64,000 nt of DNA from JAFGXF01 sp963732595 (GTDB lineage Bacteria > Chloroflexota > Anaerolineae > Anaerolineales > Anaerolineaceae): assembly GCA_963732595.1 (NCBI GenBank), contig CAVSZZ010000002.1, forward strand, positions 1,674,001-1,738,000. The letters are read 5' to 3'. Position 1 is the stretch's first letter. Each line of letters opens with the position of its first letter. Both the position numbers and the translations under genes were made by a program. Of this stretch, positions 53,710 through 63,493 are shown piece after piece. Below the pieces are notes generated by a model. That model saw nothing but the letters and a program-made list of their open reading frames with translations. It was not told the DNA's origin and made no database searches.

Positions 53710-56097
53710 ATGATCAAGAGGATCGTAACTGCGCTCGCATGTATCCTTCTGGCATTTCAGGTTTCCGGTTTCTCCGGACCGGTGCCACCAAATAACCCAC
53801 CACCATTGGGTCCTGAAGTCAATTTAACTGTGTCAGGTCCGGATGAATACGGATATACCTTATCAGACGAAGGCGCATTTTCGTTCATCGACATATCATC
53901 GACAGGTACCCCAATTTATTTTTCAAACAAATTGGACGGTGTTGTACCACTTGCCATTCGTGAATTCGATTATTACTCCTTACCGGATCTATCGACGGCC
54001 TATGTCAGCGTCAATGGCTTTATTTCGTTTGAACCAGTTCCGGATTGGACGAAATCCCGCGTTCCCAAGGTATTTCCGACCGACTCGAAACCCAATGCGC
54101 TTCTGGCCCCTTTTTGGTATGATTTGACCTTGGAAACGGGCGGGGGTGTGATCTACTACTTAGTGGTGGAGGACCTTGATCCGTCGGTGGCATGCACCAT
54201 CATCCAATGGAACAATGTCAGAGCGGCGGGTAGAAACGAATTCTTTACGTTTGAGATCATCCTTTATGATTCGGGCGATATCGTTTTCGCCTACCAACCC
54301 GAAGCGGGCACTTTTGCCGGTGCCACAGCCGGGATCGAGGACACGGATGGTGTGGCTGGTTTGAATTATGCGATTCCCGATCTGACTTCCGGGAAGACGG
54401 TGGTCATTACCCGGCCGGATCCGGGTACTCATCTCAAAGCTAGACCACAGATCTCTTCTTCCTATTTTACAAATGGCGAAGCCTGGGTGAGTGTGGACGT
54501 GAGCAATACAACAGACTCATTCACAGCAACCGATTCATATTCCCTGGCAGTGGATCTCCTGGAATCCAACCCGGATGGCCTGCTGTATCCCTGGGGATTG
54601 ACCTTCTATGACCCGGCATGCACAACTGAGATTACGACCATTGATGGTTTGGCCAGGGACTCGACCACTCAGTTATGTATGCGCATCACAGCCGGGGGTG
54701 ACCAGGTACCGGGTTATTATGCCCGTTTCAGGGTAACGATCACCTCCCAGGCAGATTCCACCCGATCGTCTATTGTTTATCTGCAAGCTGCTATCAACAG
54801 CCCCTTTACCCAGCTTTATCAGGACAGCATCGATGGACTCAGGTTAGATCTGAATCACGTGGATGGGCAGACTACTCAGGGTGTAATGGTACCATTTAAT
54901 GGATCGGATATGTCCATGAACATGCTCAGGCCTGGGCATTACATCATCAGCTGGGTTGAGGGTTCAAATATCTATTATCGTCTGTACAATCAATACCCGG
55001 GTACATTGAAGGCTATCCACTCCATTTCAGGTTCGCAACCAAATGCTAACAATCCGGATCTTTCTCCGGCCGTAGCGAGCTCGCGGGATGGTTACACCGG
55101 GATTCTGTATTTGATCGACCAATACCGAGTTGGCGGATCAGGGAATACTGAATTGAATTCAAATGTCTGGTATGCTTTGATCGATGTGAATGGCAACCTG
55201 GTGGATGGGTATCCATTCAATTTAACGAACAATCCCTACTATTTGGATCTGGTCACGGGTTATCCGACTGGTCCAGGTGATCCGCCAATTCCACAATTTT
55301 CAGAGCCACGCATCGTACCTGTCGGTCAGGATCAACTGGGCCTGGTGTGGCAAACAAATTACTCCCCGGTGGGCAGCTCGATGGATAAGATCGACTATGT
55401 CATTGCGAAAACCGACGGAAGCGACTTTACATATTGGGAGATACCAGGGTGGAGCGATGTCAGCAGGCATGTCTTCCCTGCTGTGACTCCCCTTGAGGAT
55501 GGCAGGTTCATCATAAGTTTTATTAATTACACAGGTTTTACAAACCCATGGTTGCTCAACTATACAGTGGTCAATACGAATGGATCCATATCGATCAGCT
55601 CCACACCGATTGCCGGTACCAATGGTTGGATGGTGGATCTGGTCCAATTGGAAACCGGTCAAGTCCTCTTCGGCTGGCAGGATATTCCCACGAAAGCCAT
55701 CCATTATGCCATCCTGGGTAACAACCTGCTGAGTTTCGATCTCACCGAAACCCTTTTAACCTATGAGGATTACCCGGGCCATCAAAATTACCGCACCTCA
55801 GGGTTCCCCTCGGTAACTCGAAGTGTTAACGGGACCGGTGTCATCACCTGGCAGGACCAGGACTGGCAGGAACAACTTTATTACGCCCTGATCGGGTCAG
55901 ATGGGTTACTGGTTACACCTCCCAGCCTATACCACCGGGTGGCATCAACTTTACCAGAGTCTCAGATCTCCTCGAATAGTTACGGAAATGCGGTACTTGC
56001 GAGTGAATCCAATATGCTGCCGTTAATCTACCACAACTATATTCCATCGTATAAATATTATTTCACACTTGTTTGTAACCAAATATCAAGCCCTTGA
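53710..56097 (+). CDS. Large secreted protein in a Tad cluster
   Basis: The 795-residue protein has a signal peptide (1-22). Residues about 45-235 include AYVSVNGFISFEP and NALLAPFWYDL, which resemble domains common in exported choice-of-anchor-type proteins. The remainder has beta-propeller-like repeats (IIPVGQD-like, FSLPAV-like strands with GRFIISFIN and GQVLFGWQD). Near the end lies NMLPLIYHNYIP, similar to the short tag of other secreted proteins here. The ATG follows the stop of the TadE gene with no gap, and 23 nt separate it from the next TadE. A pilus-associated adhesin is a possible role, not shown. Confidence 0.75.
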   Translation: MIKRIVTALACILLAFQVSGFSGPVPPNNPPPLGPEVNLTVSGPDEYGYTLSDEGAFSFIDISSTGTPIYFSNKLDGVVPLAIREFDYYSLPDLSTAYVSVNGFISFEPVPDWTKSRVPKVFPTDSKPNALLAPFWYDLTLETGGGVIYYLVVEDLDPSVACTIIQWNNVRAAGRNEFFTFEIILYDSGDIVFAYQPEAGTFAGATAGIEDTDGVAGLNYAIPDLTSGKTVVITRPDPGTHLKARPQISSSYFTNGEAWVSVDVSNTTDSFTATDSYSLAVDLLESNPDGLLYPWGLTFYDPACTTEITTIDGLARDSTTQLCMRITAGGDQVPGYYARFRVTITSQADSTRSSIVYLQAAINSPFTQLYQDSIDGLRLDLNHVDGQTTQGVMVPFNGSDMSMNMLRPGHYIISWVEGSNIYYRLYNQYPGTLKAIHSISGSQPNANNPDLSPAVASSRDGYTGILYLIDQYRVGGSGNTELNSNVWYALIDVNGNLVDGYPFNLTNNPYYLDLVTGYPTGPGDPPIPQFSEPRIVPVGQDQLGLVWQTNYSPVGSSMDKIDYVIAKTDGSDFTYWEIPGWSDVSRHVFPAVTPLEDGRFIISFINYTGFTNPWLLNYTVVNTNGSISISSTPIAGTNGWMVDLVQLETGQVLFGWQDIPTKAIHYAILGNNLLSFDLTETLLTYEDYPGHQNYRTSGFPSVTRSVNGTGVITWQDQDWQEQLYYALIGSDGLLVTPPSLYHRVASTLPESQISSNSYGNAVLASESNMLPLIYHNYIPSYKYYFTLVCNQISSP

Positions 56098-56120
56098 GGC
56101 AGTTATGAACGGATGAACCT

Positions 56121-56582
56121 ATGAAAAAAAGAATGACTTCCATCAAGAAAACAAAGACCGAGATTGGTCAGAGCCTGGTTGAATTGGCGCTTGCCTTGAC
56201 CTTCCTGCTGGTACTGGTGGCTGGATCGGTTGATCTTGGGCGCGTTTTCATAGCCTATATCAGCTTGCGGGATGCTGCTCAGGAGGGCATTTCTTTTGGA
56301 TCGGTCTTCCCGACCTATTGTAATCAGATCGTTGCCCGAACGGTCAGCAGCAGCTCAAACATGTTTCAACCGACAGCTGGCATGGTCTCGGTCTATATTG
56401 GAGGTGTACCCTGTGCATCCGCCGGCGCTGACCAGGCCTGTATTGGACAGGACATTACGGTAAATATTTCAAATCCCGCCTATCCGATAACCATGCCTTT
56501 CTTCGGTTCGATCATCGGGACACAGACCATCCCAATGGAAGTGGAAGTCAGCGATACGATCCTGCGCCCGCCCTGCCCGTGA
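56121..56582 (+). CDS. TadE-like pilin-related protein
   Basis: The 153-residue protein has the TadE N-terminus GQSLVELALALTFLLVLVAG followed by VDLGRVFIAYISLRDAAQEG. The mature part (60-153) has four Cys (YCNQ, PCAS, ACIG, PPCP) that may form disulfides. It lacks the Thr-Pro linker of the first TadE. Middle gene of the cluster. Confidence 0.87.
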   Translation: MKKRMTSIKKTKTEIGQSLVELALALTFLLVLVAGSVDLGRVFIAYISLRDAAQEGISFGSVFPTYCNQIVARTVSSSSNMFQPTAGMVSVYIGGVPCASAGADQACIGQDITVNISNPAYPITMPFFGSIIGTQTIPMEVEVSDTILRPPCP

Positions 56583-56796
56583 TGAAGGACGACGCGACTC
56601 TTTGACTTGTACATATTTTGTTAGCGGTTGGTAATAATAAGGTGCGATTTTCCGGAGATCTGGGTTGGGATTTTCATTCCGGCGGTGTAAGAACCTTACA
56701 AAACTGTAAACTCATTTGGTGCTCTAAAAGATTGTTTTCCGTATAACAAGGATGTACAATATTAATGAATGATAAGGAAAAAATGCATTAATTCTG

Positions 56797-56825
56797 TTGT
56801 CATTAAGTCGTATTGAGAGTAAAAT
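56797..56825 (+). promoter_or_regulatory. Promoter of the TadG-like gene
   Basis: TTGTCA (56797-56802), 17-bp spacer, TAAAAT (56820-56825), with a 5' UTR of about 28 nt that includes GAAGGGAG. The gene thus has its own start besides read-through from the cluster. Confidence 0.65.
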
Positions 56826-56859
56826 CACAATACTTCTTGGAATGTGAAGGGAGCATACT

Positions 56860-58179
56860 ATGAAGAAGCATTTGAAGGAATTTGAGTCAGGCCAGGCGAT
56901 CATCCTGATCGCTGTAGCCGTCGTCGGGTTGTTGGGGGCAGTTGCATTGGCAGTGGATGGGTCAATGATCTATTCCGACCGGAATTCAATGCAAGGTTCA
57001 GCCGACAATATCGCCATGAGCGCTGCTGCGGCTGGGGCCATCGAAATGGACACGCAGGGCATTTACGCGCTGGGTTACTCCTGTGACGACCAGGAGGTCA
57101 TTGATGCCATGGTCGCAGCCCGCGACGCGGCCATCGCCCGTGCAGGCCAATCTGGTGTCCAACTGGATGCGGATATCTCCGATGGCAATGGCGTCCAGGT
57201 GACCTGTGCGGTTGAGCGCGTGGAAGGTTACTACGATCGCTACTTCGATGTGAGTGTCAAGATCACCGATTATACCGATACGGCCTTCACATCGGTCCTC
57301 TTCCCGCAGGGCATTGCCAACACCGTTGAAGCTGCCAGCCGCATCCGGCCGCGCCGTATGTTGGCTTTGGGCAATGCCATCGCATCACTGGGTAAAGAAC
57401 ACTGTAATGGTGGTATCACCATGACCGGTACGACCAATGTGGTCATCTATGATGGTGGCATTTACTCCAACTACTGCCTCCAGATCAAGGGTTCTGTGGA
57501 TGTGGAGTTGATCGTGGACTATGGCAACATTTCCTATGTGGCGTGGTACACAAATCAGGGTAATACATCTGTGAGCCCTGCACCTATCCAGGTTGATGAG
57601 TCCATACCGGTCATCGACATCCCCACCCCGGATTGCGCAGCTCTGCCCAGCTATGGCAATGTCTCGCTGTCAAACGGTACGCGGACCCTGAACCCCGGAC
57701 GGTATGGGTCCATCAGTACCTCCGGTGGTACCTTGACGTTCAATCCAGGCTTGTATTGTCTCACCGGCTCTTTCACAACGAATGGCAATTCGACAGTACA
57801 GGTTAGCGGTAACAAGGATGACAGCAGCGGTGTTACTTTCTACATGTCCAGGGGCGGATTGACCCTCAATGGTAATTCAACGGTCTTGTTACGGGCGCCG
57901 TCAGTGAACCAACCCCCGGCTATCAAAGGAATGTTGTTCTTTGCCCCGCTGTCGAATTCCAGCACATTCAAACTCACCGGCAGCAACACCTCATTCTTCA
58001 GAGGTTCGGTCTATGTCCCAGGCGCGAGTCTGGTCATCGAGGGCAATGGTAACGCCGAAGGCTGGTACACGGAGTTGGCAGCCGAGAACGTCTCGTTGGG
58101 TGGCAATGCAGATTTGATCATTCACGCCACGAATGAATATAACTATACTCGACCCCCAATGGTCGAACTCCTGAAGTAG
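56860..58179 (+). CDS. TadG-like protein with Gly/Asn-rich outer domain
   Basis: The 439-residue protein starts with GQAIILIAVAVVGLLGAVAL and VDGSMIYSDRNSMQGSADNI, the Tad/TadG N-terminal helix and its continuation. From about 190 the sequence is rich in Gly, Asn, Ser and Thr, with GGIYSNYCLQIKGSVDVEL, LTFNPGLYCLTGSF and FFRGSVYVPGASLVIEGNGN, which looks like a beta-solenoid. This two-part plan is common in Tad-locus surface proteins of Chloroflexota. GAAGGGAG before the ATG. Confidence 0.85.
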   Translation: MKKHLKEFESGQAIILIAVAVVGLLGAVALAVDGSMIYSDRNSMQGSADNIAMSAAAAGAIEMDTQGIYALGYSCDDQEVIDAMVAARDAAIARAGQSGVQLDADISDGNGVQVTCAVERVEGYYDRYFDVSVKITDYTDTAFTSVLFPQGIANTVEAASRIRPRRMLALGNAIASLGKEHCNGGITMTGTTNVVIYDGGIYSNYCLQIKGSVDVELIVDYGNISYVAWYTNQGNTSVSPAPIQVDESIPVIDIPTPDCAALPSYGNVSLSNGTRTLNPGRYGSISTSGGTLTFNPGLYCLTGSFTTNGNSTVQVSGNKDDSSGVTFYMSRGGLTLNGNSTVLLRAPSVNQPPAIKGMLFFAPLSNSSTFKLTGSNTSFFRGSVYVPGASLVIEGNGNAEGWYTELAAENVSLGGNADLIIHATNEYNYTRPPMVELLK

Positions 58180-58252
58180 ACCTGCAGAAAATGTTACAAT
58201 AGGCAACCGGATATATCATCCGGTTGCCTTTAGGTTAATAGGAGGGCCGACC

Positions 58253-58570
58253 ATGCCATCTGAGCGCAATCCATTTGTGACGTTGGGAGCCTTGATCCTG
58301 TTGGTGCTTGGGATCGTATCGATCTTCACCTCCTACCGGAATTTCGGGGGAAACTTTTATTTCAATGCCGGTTTGATCGTGCTGGGTGTGATCGTATTGC
58401 TGACAGCCGTGTTTTCAGGAGTAAAGGGCAGCATGGGGCTGATCATTGCTGGTCTTTGGCTGGTCGCGATGGGCTTGCTCAATTATTATCACATCAGCTT
58501 TGTTTACGACCAGCTGCTCATGGCTGCCATCCCGATCGCGGCTGCACTATTAATGCTGTTTGGAATTTAA
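58253..58570 (+). CDS. Small membrane protein with four TM segments
   Basis: The 105-residue protein is almost entirely hydrophobic: segments at about 9-26, 37-55, 60-80 and 83-104. AGGAGGG precedes the ATG. No family is recognised; it might be an accessory of the cluster before it, but nothing shows this. It is convergent with the cyclase gene at 12 nt. Confidence 0.7.
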   Translation: MPSERNPFVTLGALILLVLGIVSIFTSYRNFGGNFYFNAGLIVLGVIVLLTAVFSGVKGSMGLIIAGLWLVAMGLLNYYHISFVYDQLLMAAIPIAAALLMLFGI

Positions 58571-58581
58571 TCGTTGCAAGT

Positions 58582-61023
58582 TTATGAAGTCCGCTTGCCT
58601 GTGCGGACTCGCCCCGGTACCGGTTGAACCGTGGCAATGGAATCCCGCCCCTGCGATTTGGCGAGGTATGAGCCACGATCAGCCATATCGATCAGGTCAT
58701 CCAGGCTGTGCATGCTCCTCCTGAGCTCCGCCACACCGGCACTGATGGTAACTTCCACTTCCTTGCCATCCACTTTAAACCAATGGGCCTGGATGCAGCG
58801 CTTCAACCGTTCAGCTACTTCCATCCCGGCCTTCACATCGGTTTCAGACAACAGGATCACGAATTCATCTCCACCGAACCGGGCTGCCAGGTCGATCTCG
58901 CGAATGGTCGTTCGGCAGCATTCCGCAATCATCTTCAAGGATCGATCGCCAACCGGGTGACCAAAGTCATCATTGATTTTTTTCAAGTGGTCAATATCGA
59001 ACAGAATGGCAGTGATCTTATGGTTGTAGCGCTTGGCGATCTCAAACTCGCGTTTGGAGGTCGGGTTGAATCCATGCCGGTTTAACAAACCGGTCAGCGG
59101 GTCTGTGATGGCCAGTTTCTGTAATTCTGTATACAGGCGGGCATTTTCGATCGCGATGGCAGCCTGGTTGGCGAACGCCTGAAGGCGGGCTGAATGTTCT
59201 TTTTTAAAATGACCGGATGTACCACTGTCGAGCTGGATGAATCCGATGGTGACGCCTTTGACCCGGATTGGCACGCCCGCGTAGGACTTAATCCAATCGA
59301 CGCGCTCATCAAAGACCCACTCCGGATAATTACTGACATCCGGTATGATGACTGGCAGACCGGTTTCGACCATGACCCGCAAATTGCGGAATAGATTGAC
59401 ATCGAAACGCATATCCTGAATATAGGTCTGCATACCAAGCTTGCGATAGCCATGGCTGTGCACGATCCTGCCGACGTTATCTTCATCCAGCAACATCAAA
59501 TTAACCGCATCGTGGGGAATGACATTCCCCACGTTCTTCAGGATCTTATCGAAGACTTCATCCAGATTTTGAACGCTGGAGAGCGCAGCAGCCGTGTTTT
59601 GCAGGGCTTCTGCCAGGATGCGCTGCTCATGTTCAGCGTGCATGATCTCGTTGCGCTCAGTCAGGTCTCTGATGCTTCCTATAAGACATCGCTCGTTGTC
59701 ATACCAGATTCGCTTTGTTTTGATCTCGACCGGAAAGGTGAAATTATCAGATGGACGCCGGGCGATCCACTCAAAAGTGACAGCTTCACCATTAAGGGCT
59801 CTCTGATGATATTGGTCCAGTTCCTTCGCCGGCAGATCTGGTGATAGAAAATCCTCTAGCTTATAAAATTTTATGATCTCATCTCGACTGACAGCATACA
59901 TGGATAGCAGTTTATTGTTGACATCCAAGATGTTTGCATCGGCATTCACCAGAAATAGGGCCTCTGGAATATTGTCGACGAGGGTGCGTAATTTTTCCTC
60001 GGAGGCTACTAATTCCGTCTCCACTGATCGACGTGTCTTCAATTCACGATTCAACTTCGAGTTAATGGCTTTAAGTTCCTGAGTGCGCAAGGACACGCGC
60101 TCTTCTAGTTTTACATTTGCTTCCTTCAGGTTATTCGTGGCTGACTCTCGTTCGGCGAATAATGCTGCCAGGACCATGGAGGTCATACTGACCACGATCA
60201 GGAAGGCACCCAGGACCCAGATATTCGAGAAACCATCACGAGCGATATTGGCATCGTACCGATAGAGTGCAGTGAGGGCAACCAGACTGATTCCCAGGTT
60301 GGTCAGGGCAATTCCGCGCTGGAGGAGTCGCAGGGCGATCCATAATATAAATGGGAAAAGCAGATAGGACTGGTAATTAAACAGGATATCTGTTTGGTTT
60401 TTTTGTTTGAAGATGAGCCAGGTGATGCAGAACACGATCAACACGGCGATCCAATCCCAGAGCCTGTTCTTCTCGTAGATAGCCGGTTTATTGGTTCCCC
60501 AGACCATGATGATGGGCAGCTGTAGCAATATTCCCAGAAGACCGTTAATCCACCAAAAACCCCAGGAAAAGAGGATCAAAAATTCGTCCGCCACGCCGAA
60601 AATTGAGTAGGCGATGGAAAAAAGCCCTGCTGAGAGAAATGAAGCCAAAATGGATGCAGACAACAACCCCAGTACATCTTTGAAGGAAATCAAGTTGGGG
60701 TTTACCCGGAAGGCTCGCTTCAAGAGTAAACAGCCGAGGAACGCTTCGAGGGTTGAGATTACTGGAACCAGAAGGGCGAGTGACAATCCGCGCCCGGTGA
60801 GCAGAAATGCGATCAATACGCTTAAATACACACCGGGAAGGAATCGATACCCCCAGAAATAGATCAGGGCTATAAAGATACCTCCGGGTAACCAAACCAG
60901 AGGTATCGTTTCTACCGAAATCCCATAGGAATCACCCGTCGTAACGAACACAAAACCAGCAATGACCAGGACCAATGTCTTCCAGGCATAATCGATGATG
61001 ATCTTGAGTGTTTTATTGGACAT
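58582..61023 (-). CDS. Diguanylate cyclase with MASE1, PAS and GAF domains
   Basis: The 813-residue protein has an N-terminal MASE1-like membrane sensor (about 1-290, eight TM segments), a coiled coil (about 290-335), a PAS domain (LVDNIPEALFLVNADANILD), a GAF domain (FDKILKNVGNVIPHDAVNLM, FANQAAIAIENARLYTELQK) and a C-terminal GGDEF domain with the intact active site ARFGGDEFVILL. The inhibitory I-site RxxD appears as REID five residues before it. It should make cyclic di-GMP and be feedback-inhibited. The neighbouring Tad genes fit a surface-attachment setting. GATAAT lies 7 nt before the ATG. Confidence 0.93.
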   Translation of the reverse strand: MSNKTLKIIIDYAWKTLVLVIAGFVFVTTGDSYGISVETIPLVWLPGGIFIALIYFWGYRFLPGVYLSVLIAFLLTGRGLSLALLVPVISTLEAFLGCLLLKRAFRVNPNLISFKDVLGLLSASILASFLSAGLFSIAYSIFGVADEFLILFSWGFWWINGLLGILLQLPIIMVWGTNKPAIYEKNRLWDWIAVLIVFCITWLIFKQKNQTDILFNYQSYLLFPFILWIALRLLQRGIALTNLGISLVALTALYRYDANIARDGFSNIWVLGAFLIVVSMTSMVLAALFAERESATNNLKEANVKLEERVSLRTQELKAINSKLNRELKTRRSVETELVASEEKLRTLVDNIPEALFLVNADANILDVNNKLLSMYAVSRDEIIKFYKLEDFLSPDLPAKELDQYHQRALNGEAVTFEWIARRPSDNFTFPVEIKTKRIWYDNERCLIGSIRDLTERNEIMHAEHEQRILAEALQNTAAALSSVQNLDEVFDKILKNVGNVIPHDAVNLMLLDEDNVGRIVHSHGYRKLGMQTYIQDMRFDVNLFRNLRVMVETGLPVIIPDVSNYPEWVFDERVDWIKSYAGVPIRVKGVTIGFIQLDSGTSGHFKKEHSARLQAFANQAAIAIENARLYTELQKLAITDPLTGLLNRHGFNPTSKREFEIAKRYNHKITAILFDIDHLKKINDDFGHPVGDRSLKMIAECCRTTIREIDLAARFGGDEFVILLSETDVKAGMEVAERLKRCIQAHWFKVDGKEVEVTISAGVAELRRSMHSLDDLIDMADRGSYLAKSQGRDSIATVQPVPGRVRTGKRTS

Positions 61024-61030
61024 GGCTGAA

Positions 61031-61036
61031 ATTATC
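61031..61036 (-). promoter_or_regulatory. -10 box of a likely leaderless promoter
   Basis: GATAAT on the minus strand, 7 nt before the ATG at 61023. Confidence 0.5.
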
Positions 61037-61217
61037 TGCTGACGGACCTCAGCTTGGATGATAAATTGAATGCTATGTCACTTTCGTTTGCTTCAATACC
61101 TTGTCACCTTATGGTAGTCCACTTTAAAAAGAACAAGGTCAAACTATTTTCCCGATGACTTGGATTATACTCCCATCCGGGATGGGAATCTCTCTGATAG
61201 AGATCGCATCGAATACG

Positions 61218-62744
61218 CTAGCCCTCGTCGGTTTTGCGGAGATGGGGGAAGAGAATGACTTCCCTCAGGTTGCGGTTTCCGGTCAGCAGCATGGACAGGC
61301 GGTCAATACCCAGACCGAAACCACCCGCGGGCGGCATGCCATAACGCATGGCTCTCAGATAATCCTCATCCATCGGGTGGCGCTGTTCATCATCGGCCTC
61401 GTAACTTCGGCCCATCTCGATGAATCGCTGTTCCTGGTCGATCGGGTCATTCAATTCTGAAAAGGCATTGCATAGTTCAAAACCGCCGGCGAAACCTTCG
61501 AAGCGGTCCACGGTTTGCGGATCGCCAGCCTTGGACTTGGCCAGTGGAGAGATATCACGCGGGTAATCATAAAGAAAGGTCGGCTGGATCAATTTGGGCT
61601 CCAGGTGATCTCCCAGAAGGCCATCGATCAATTTTCCACGCGGGGTGCCGGGTTTGGCTTCCATGCCCTTGGATTGCATGGCATCTGCCAGGGATTCCGC
61701 ATCCGGATGTTCATTGATGTCGATCCCGGTTGTATCCTTGAGCGCATCACGCAGGGTCACCCGTTTCCAGGGGGGGGTCAGGTCGATCTGATTGCCGCCG
61801 AATTCAATGATCATCGTACCCTTGACCTCGTGGGCCACCGTGCTGAGCATTTCCTCGGTAAGCGTCATGATTTTATCTGCGTTCGAATAGGCCATGTAAA
61901 ATTCAAGCATGGTGAATTCAGGATTGTGTTTGAACGAGACACCTTCGTTGCGGAAATCTCGACCGATCTCATAGACACGCTCCAGGCCACCCACCAGCAG
62001 CCGTTTGAGATAGAGTTCGAAAGAGATGCGCAGGTACAGATCCTGTTTCAGCTGATTGTGGTGTGTGATGAATGGACGGGCTGCAGCACCGCCGTAGACC
62101 GGCTGGAGTACGGGTGTCTCAACCTCGAGGAAATCGCGATCATCCAGGAACTTGCGCAGACTGCTGATTATACGCGCACGCGTGCGGAAGATCTCACGCA
62201 CTTCGGGATTCACGGCCAGGTCCGCATAACGCTGTCGATACCGCGTTTCCGGGTCGGACAGTGTGGCGTGCCGGATGATTTCACCATCCACAACCTCATC
62301 CTTGGCTGCCGGCAGGGGGGTGATCGCCTTTGAAAGCAGCTTGAAATCCTTCACCAGCAGGGTGATCTCACCGGTGCGCGTGCGCATCAGTTCACCGCCG
62401 GCCTGGATGAAATCACCCAGGTCAAAGCAGTCCAGCAACAACTTCATGCGTTCTTCACCCAATTCATTGATACGGAAGAATAACTGGACCCGGCCACTGC
62501 GGTCTTCTATGTGAACGAAAGCCAGTTTGCCCATTGGGCGCATTCCACGGATCCTGCCGGCCAGAATCACTTCCGCGGTCGTTTTGGTCTCACCGGCTTT
62601 CTCGCCAGCTTCAAACGCTGCGATCGCTTCTCGAGCCGTCACGCTTTGTTCGGCCTGGATCGGGAATGGTTCGATTCCCATCTCCTGCAGCTTTTTGATC
62701 TTCTCCAACCGGACGAGCTCAAGTTCGTTGTACTTTTCTTCCAT
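61218..62744 (-). CDS. lysS: Lysine--tRNA ligase, class II
   Basis: The 508-residue enzyme has an N-terminal OB-fold anticodon-binding domain (about 60-165: GRIRGMRPMGKLAFVHIEDR) and class II motifs: motif 1 region around RARIISSLRKFLDDRDFLEV, motif 2 YEIGRDFRNEGVSFKHNPEF and motif 3 GFGLGIDRLSMLL. The length fits bacterial LysS. It charges tRNA-Lys using ATP. It lies 98 nt after greA on the same strand, the usual greA-lysS order of many bacteria; a hairpin lies in the gap. Confidence 0.96.
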   Translation of the reverse strand: MEEKYNELELVRLEKIKKLQEMGIEPFPIQAEQSVTAREAIAAFEAGEKAGETKTTAEVILAGRIRGMRPMGKLAFVHIEDRSGRVQLFFRINELGEERMKLLLDCFDLGDFIQAGGELMRTRTGEITLLVKDFKLLSKAITPLPAAKDEVVDGEIIRHATLSDPETRYRQRYADLAVNPEVREIFRTRARIISSLRKFLDDRDFLEVETPVLQPVYGGAAARPFITHHNQLKQDLYLRISFELYLKRLLVGGLERVYEIGRDFRNEGVSFKHNPEFTMLEFYMAYSNADKIMTLTEEMLSTVAHEVKGTMIIEFGGNQIDLTPPWKRVTLRDALKDTTGIDINEHPDAESLADAMQSKGMEAKPGTPRGKLIDGLLGDHLEPKLIQPTFLYDYPRDISPLAKSKAGDPQTVDRFEGFAGGFELCNAFSELNDPIDQEQRFIEMGRSYEADDEQRHPMDEDYLRAMRYGMPPAGGFGLGIDRLSMLLTGNRNLREVILFPHLRKTDEG

Positions 62745-62773
62745 GATCGGGTTCCCTTGTCTTTATTTAGCAA

Positions 62774-62798
62774 CCCCCTCTCCGGACAGGAGAGGGGG
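62774..62798. repeat. CCCCCTCTCC inverted repeat between greA and lysS
   Basis: 10-bp perfect arms CCCCCTCTCC and GGAGAGGGGG with loop GGACA. No T-tract follows on the minus strand, so it looks more like a dispersed intergenic element than a terminator. Confidence 0.65.
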
Positions 62799-62842
62799 CA
62801 GATGTACTATGGTTCAAATGGAATTTGATTCTGCCCCTGTGG

Positions 62843-63304
62843 CTATTCGACCTTGATCACCTTAACATCAAAACCACCGGCAGGAGCATCCACATGCACA
62901 ACGTCGCCTTCTCCCCGGTTAAGGAGAGAGCGGCCTAACGGGGATTCATTACTGATCCGGCCGGCGCGTGGGTTGGCCTCTGCCGCTCCAACGATGGTAT
63001 ATACCTCAGGCGAACTCTTGCCTTCCTGGATGGTGACCTTGGCACCCACCTGGATGGATCCGGCCTGGCCGGTATCGCTGATGACGCGAGCTGTGGCCAA
63101 GAGGATCTCAAGTTCCTTAATGCGGCCTTCAACGAAAGCTTGCTCGTTCTTGGCAGCCTCATATTCGGCATTTTCGATCAGTTCGCCGCCTTCCATGGCT
63201 TCATGCAGGCGCTTGGCGATTTCGGCCCGCTTGGTGCCACGTAAAAATTCAAGCTCTTCCTGCAGCTTCTGGAATCCTTCACGCGTTAGAAATGAGGTTG
63301 TCAT
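62843..63304 (-). CDS. greA: Transcription elongation factor GreA
   Basis: The 153-residue protein is typical in size. The N-terminal coiled coil runs to about residue 77 and holds the acidic tip at GGELIENAEYEAAKNEQAF, which enters the RNA polymerase secondary channel. The C-terminal FKBP-like domain shows ISNESPLGRSLLNRGEGDVV. GreA rescues backtracked polymerase by stimulating RNA cleavage. Start 63304 is preferred to 63346; AAGGAAA precedes it. First gene of the greA-lysS unit. Confidence 0.95.
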   Translation of the reverse strand: MTTSFLTREGFQKLQEELEFLRGTKRAEIAKRLHEAMEGGELIENAEYEAAKNEQAFVEGRIKELEILLATARVISDTGQAGSIQVGAKVTIQEGKSSPEVYTIVGAAEANPRAGRISNESPLGRSLLNRGEGDVVHVDAPAGGFDVKVIKVE

Positions 63305-63480
63305 GGATAATTTCCTTGTTGCAATATTTTCCTTTGTATAGAACACAATCAGCGCCGTGAAGGCGAACCTTCATAACGCTGTGACCGCAACTATATCATA
63401 AATAATTGGAAGATGCAATCAATTTACATGTGAATTGTCAAGGCCAATCGGTGGATCTCCGGACGAGGGTGGTTTTATAG

Positions 63481-63486
63481 TAGAAT
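63481..63486 (+). promoter_or_regulatory. -10 box of a likely leaderless promoter
   Basis: TAGAAT, 7 nt before the ATG at 63494; no Shine-Dalgarno. Confidence 0.45.
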
Positions 63487-63493
63487 ACTTTGC

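Noticed and set aside
61515..62333. A 272-codon plus-strand frame
   Set aside because: It is antisense to lysS, has no ribosome site and no recognisable protein features.
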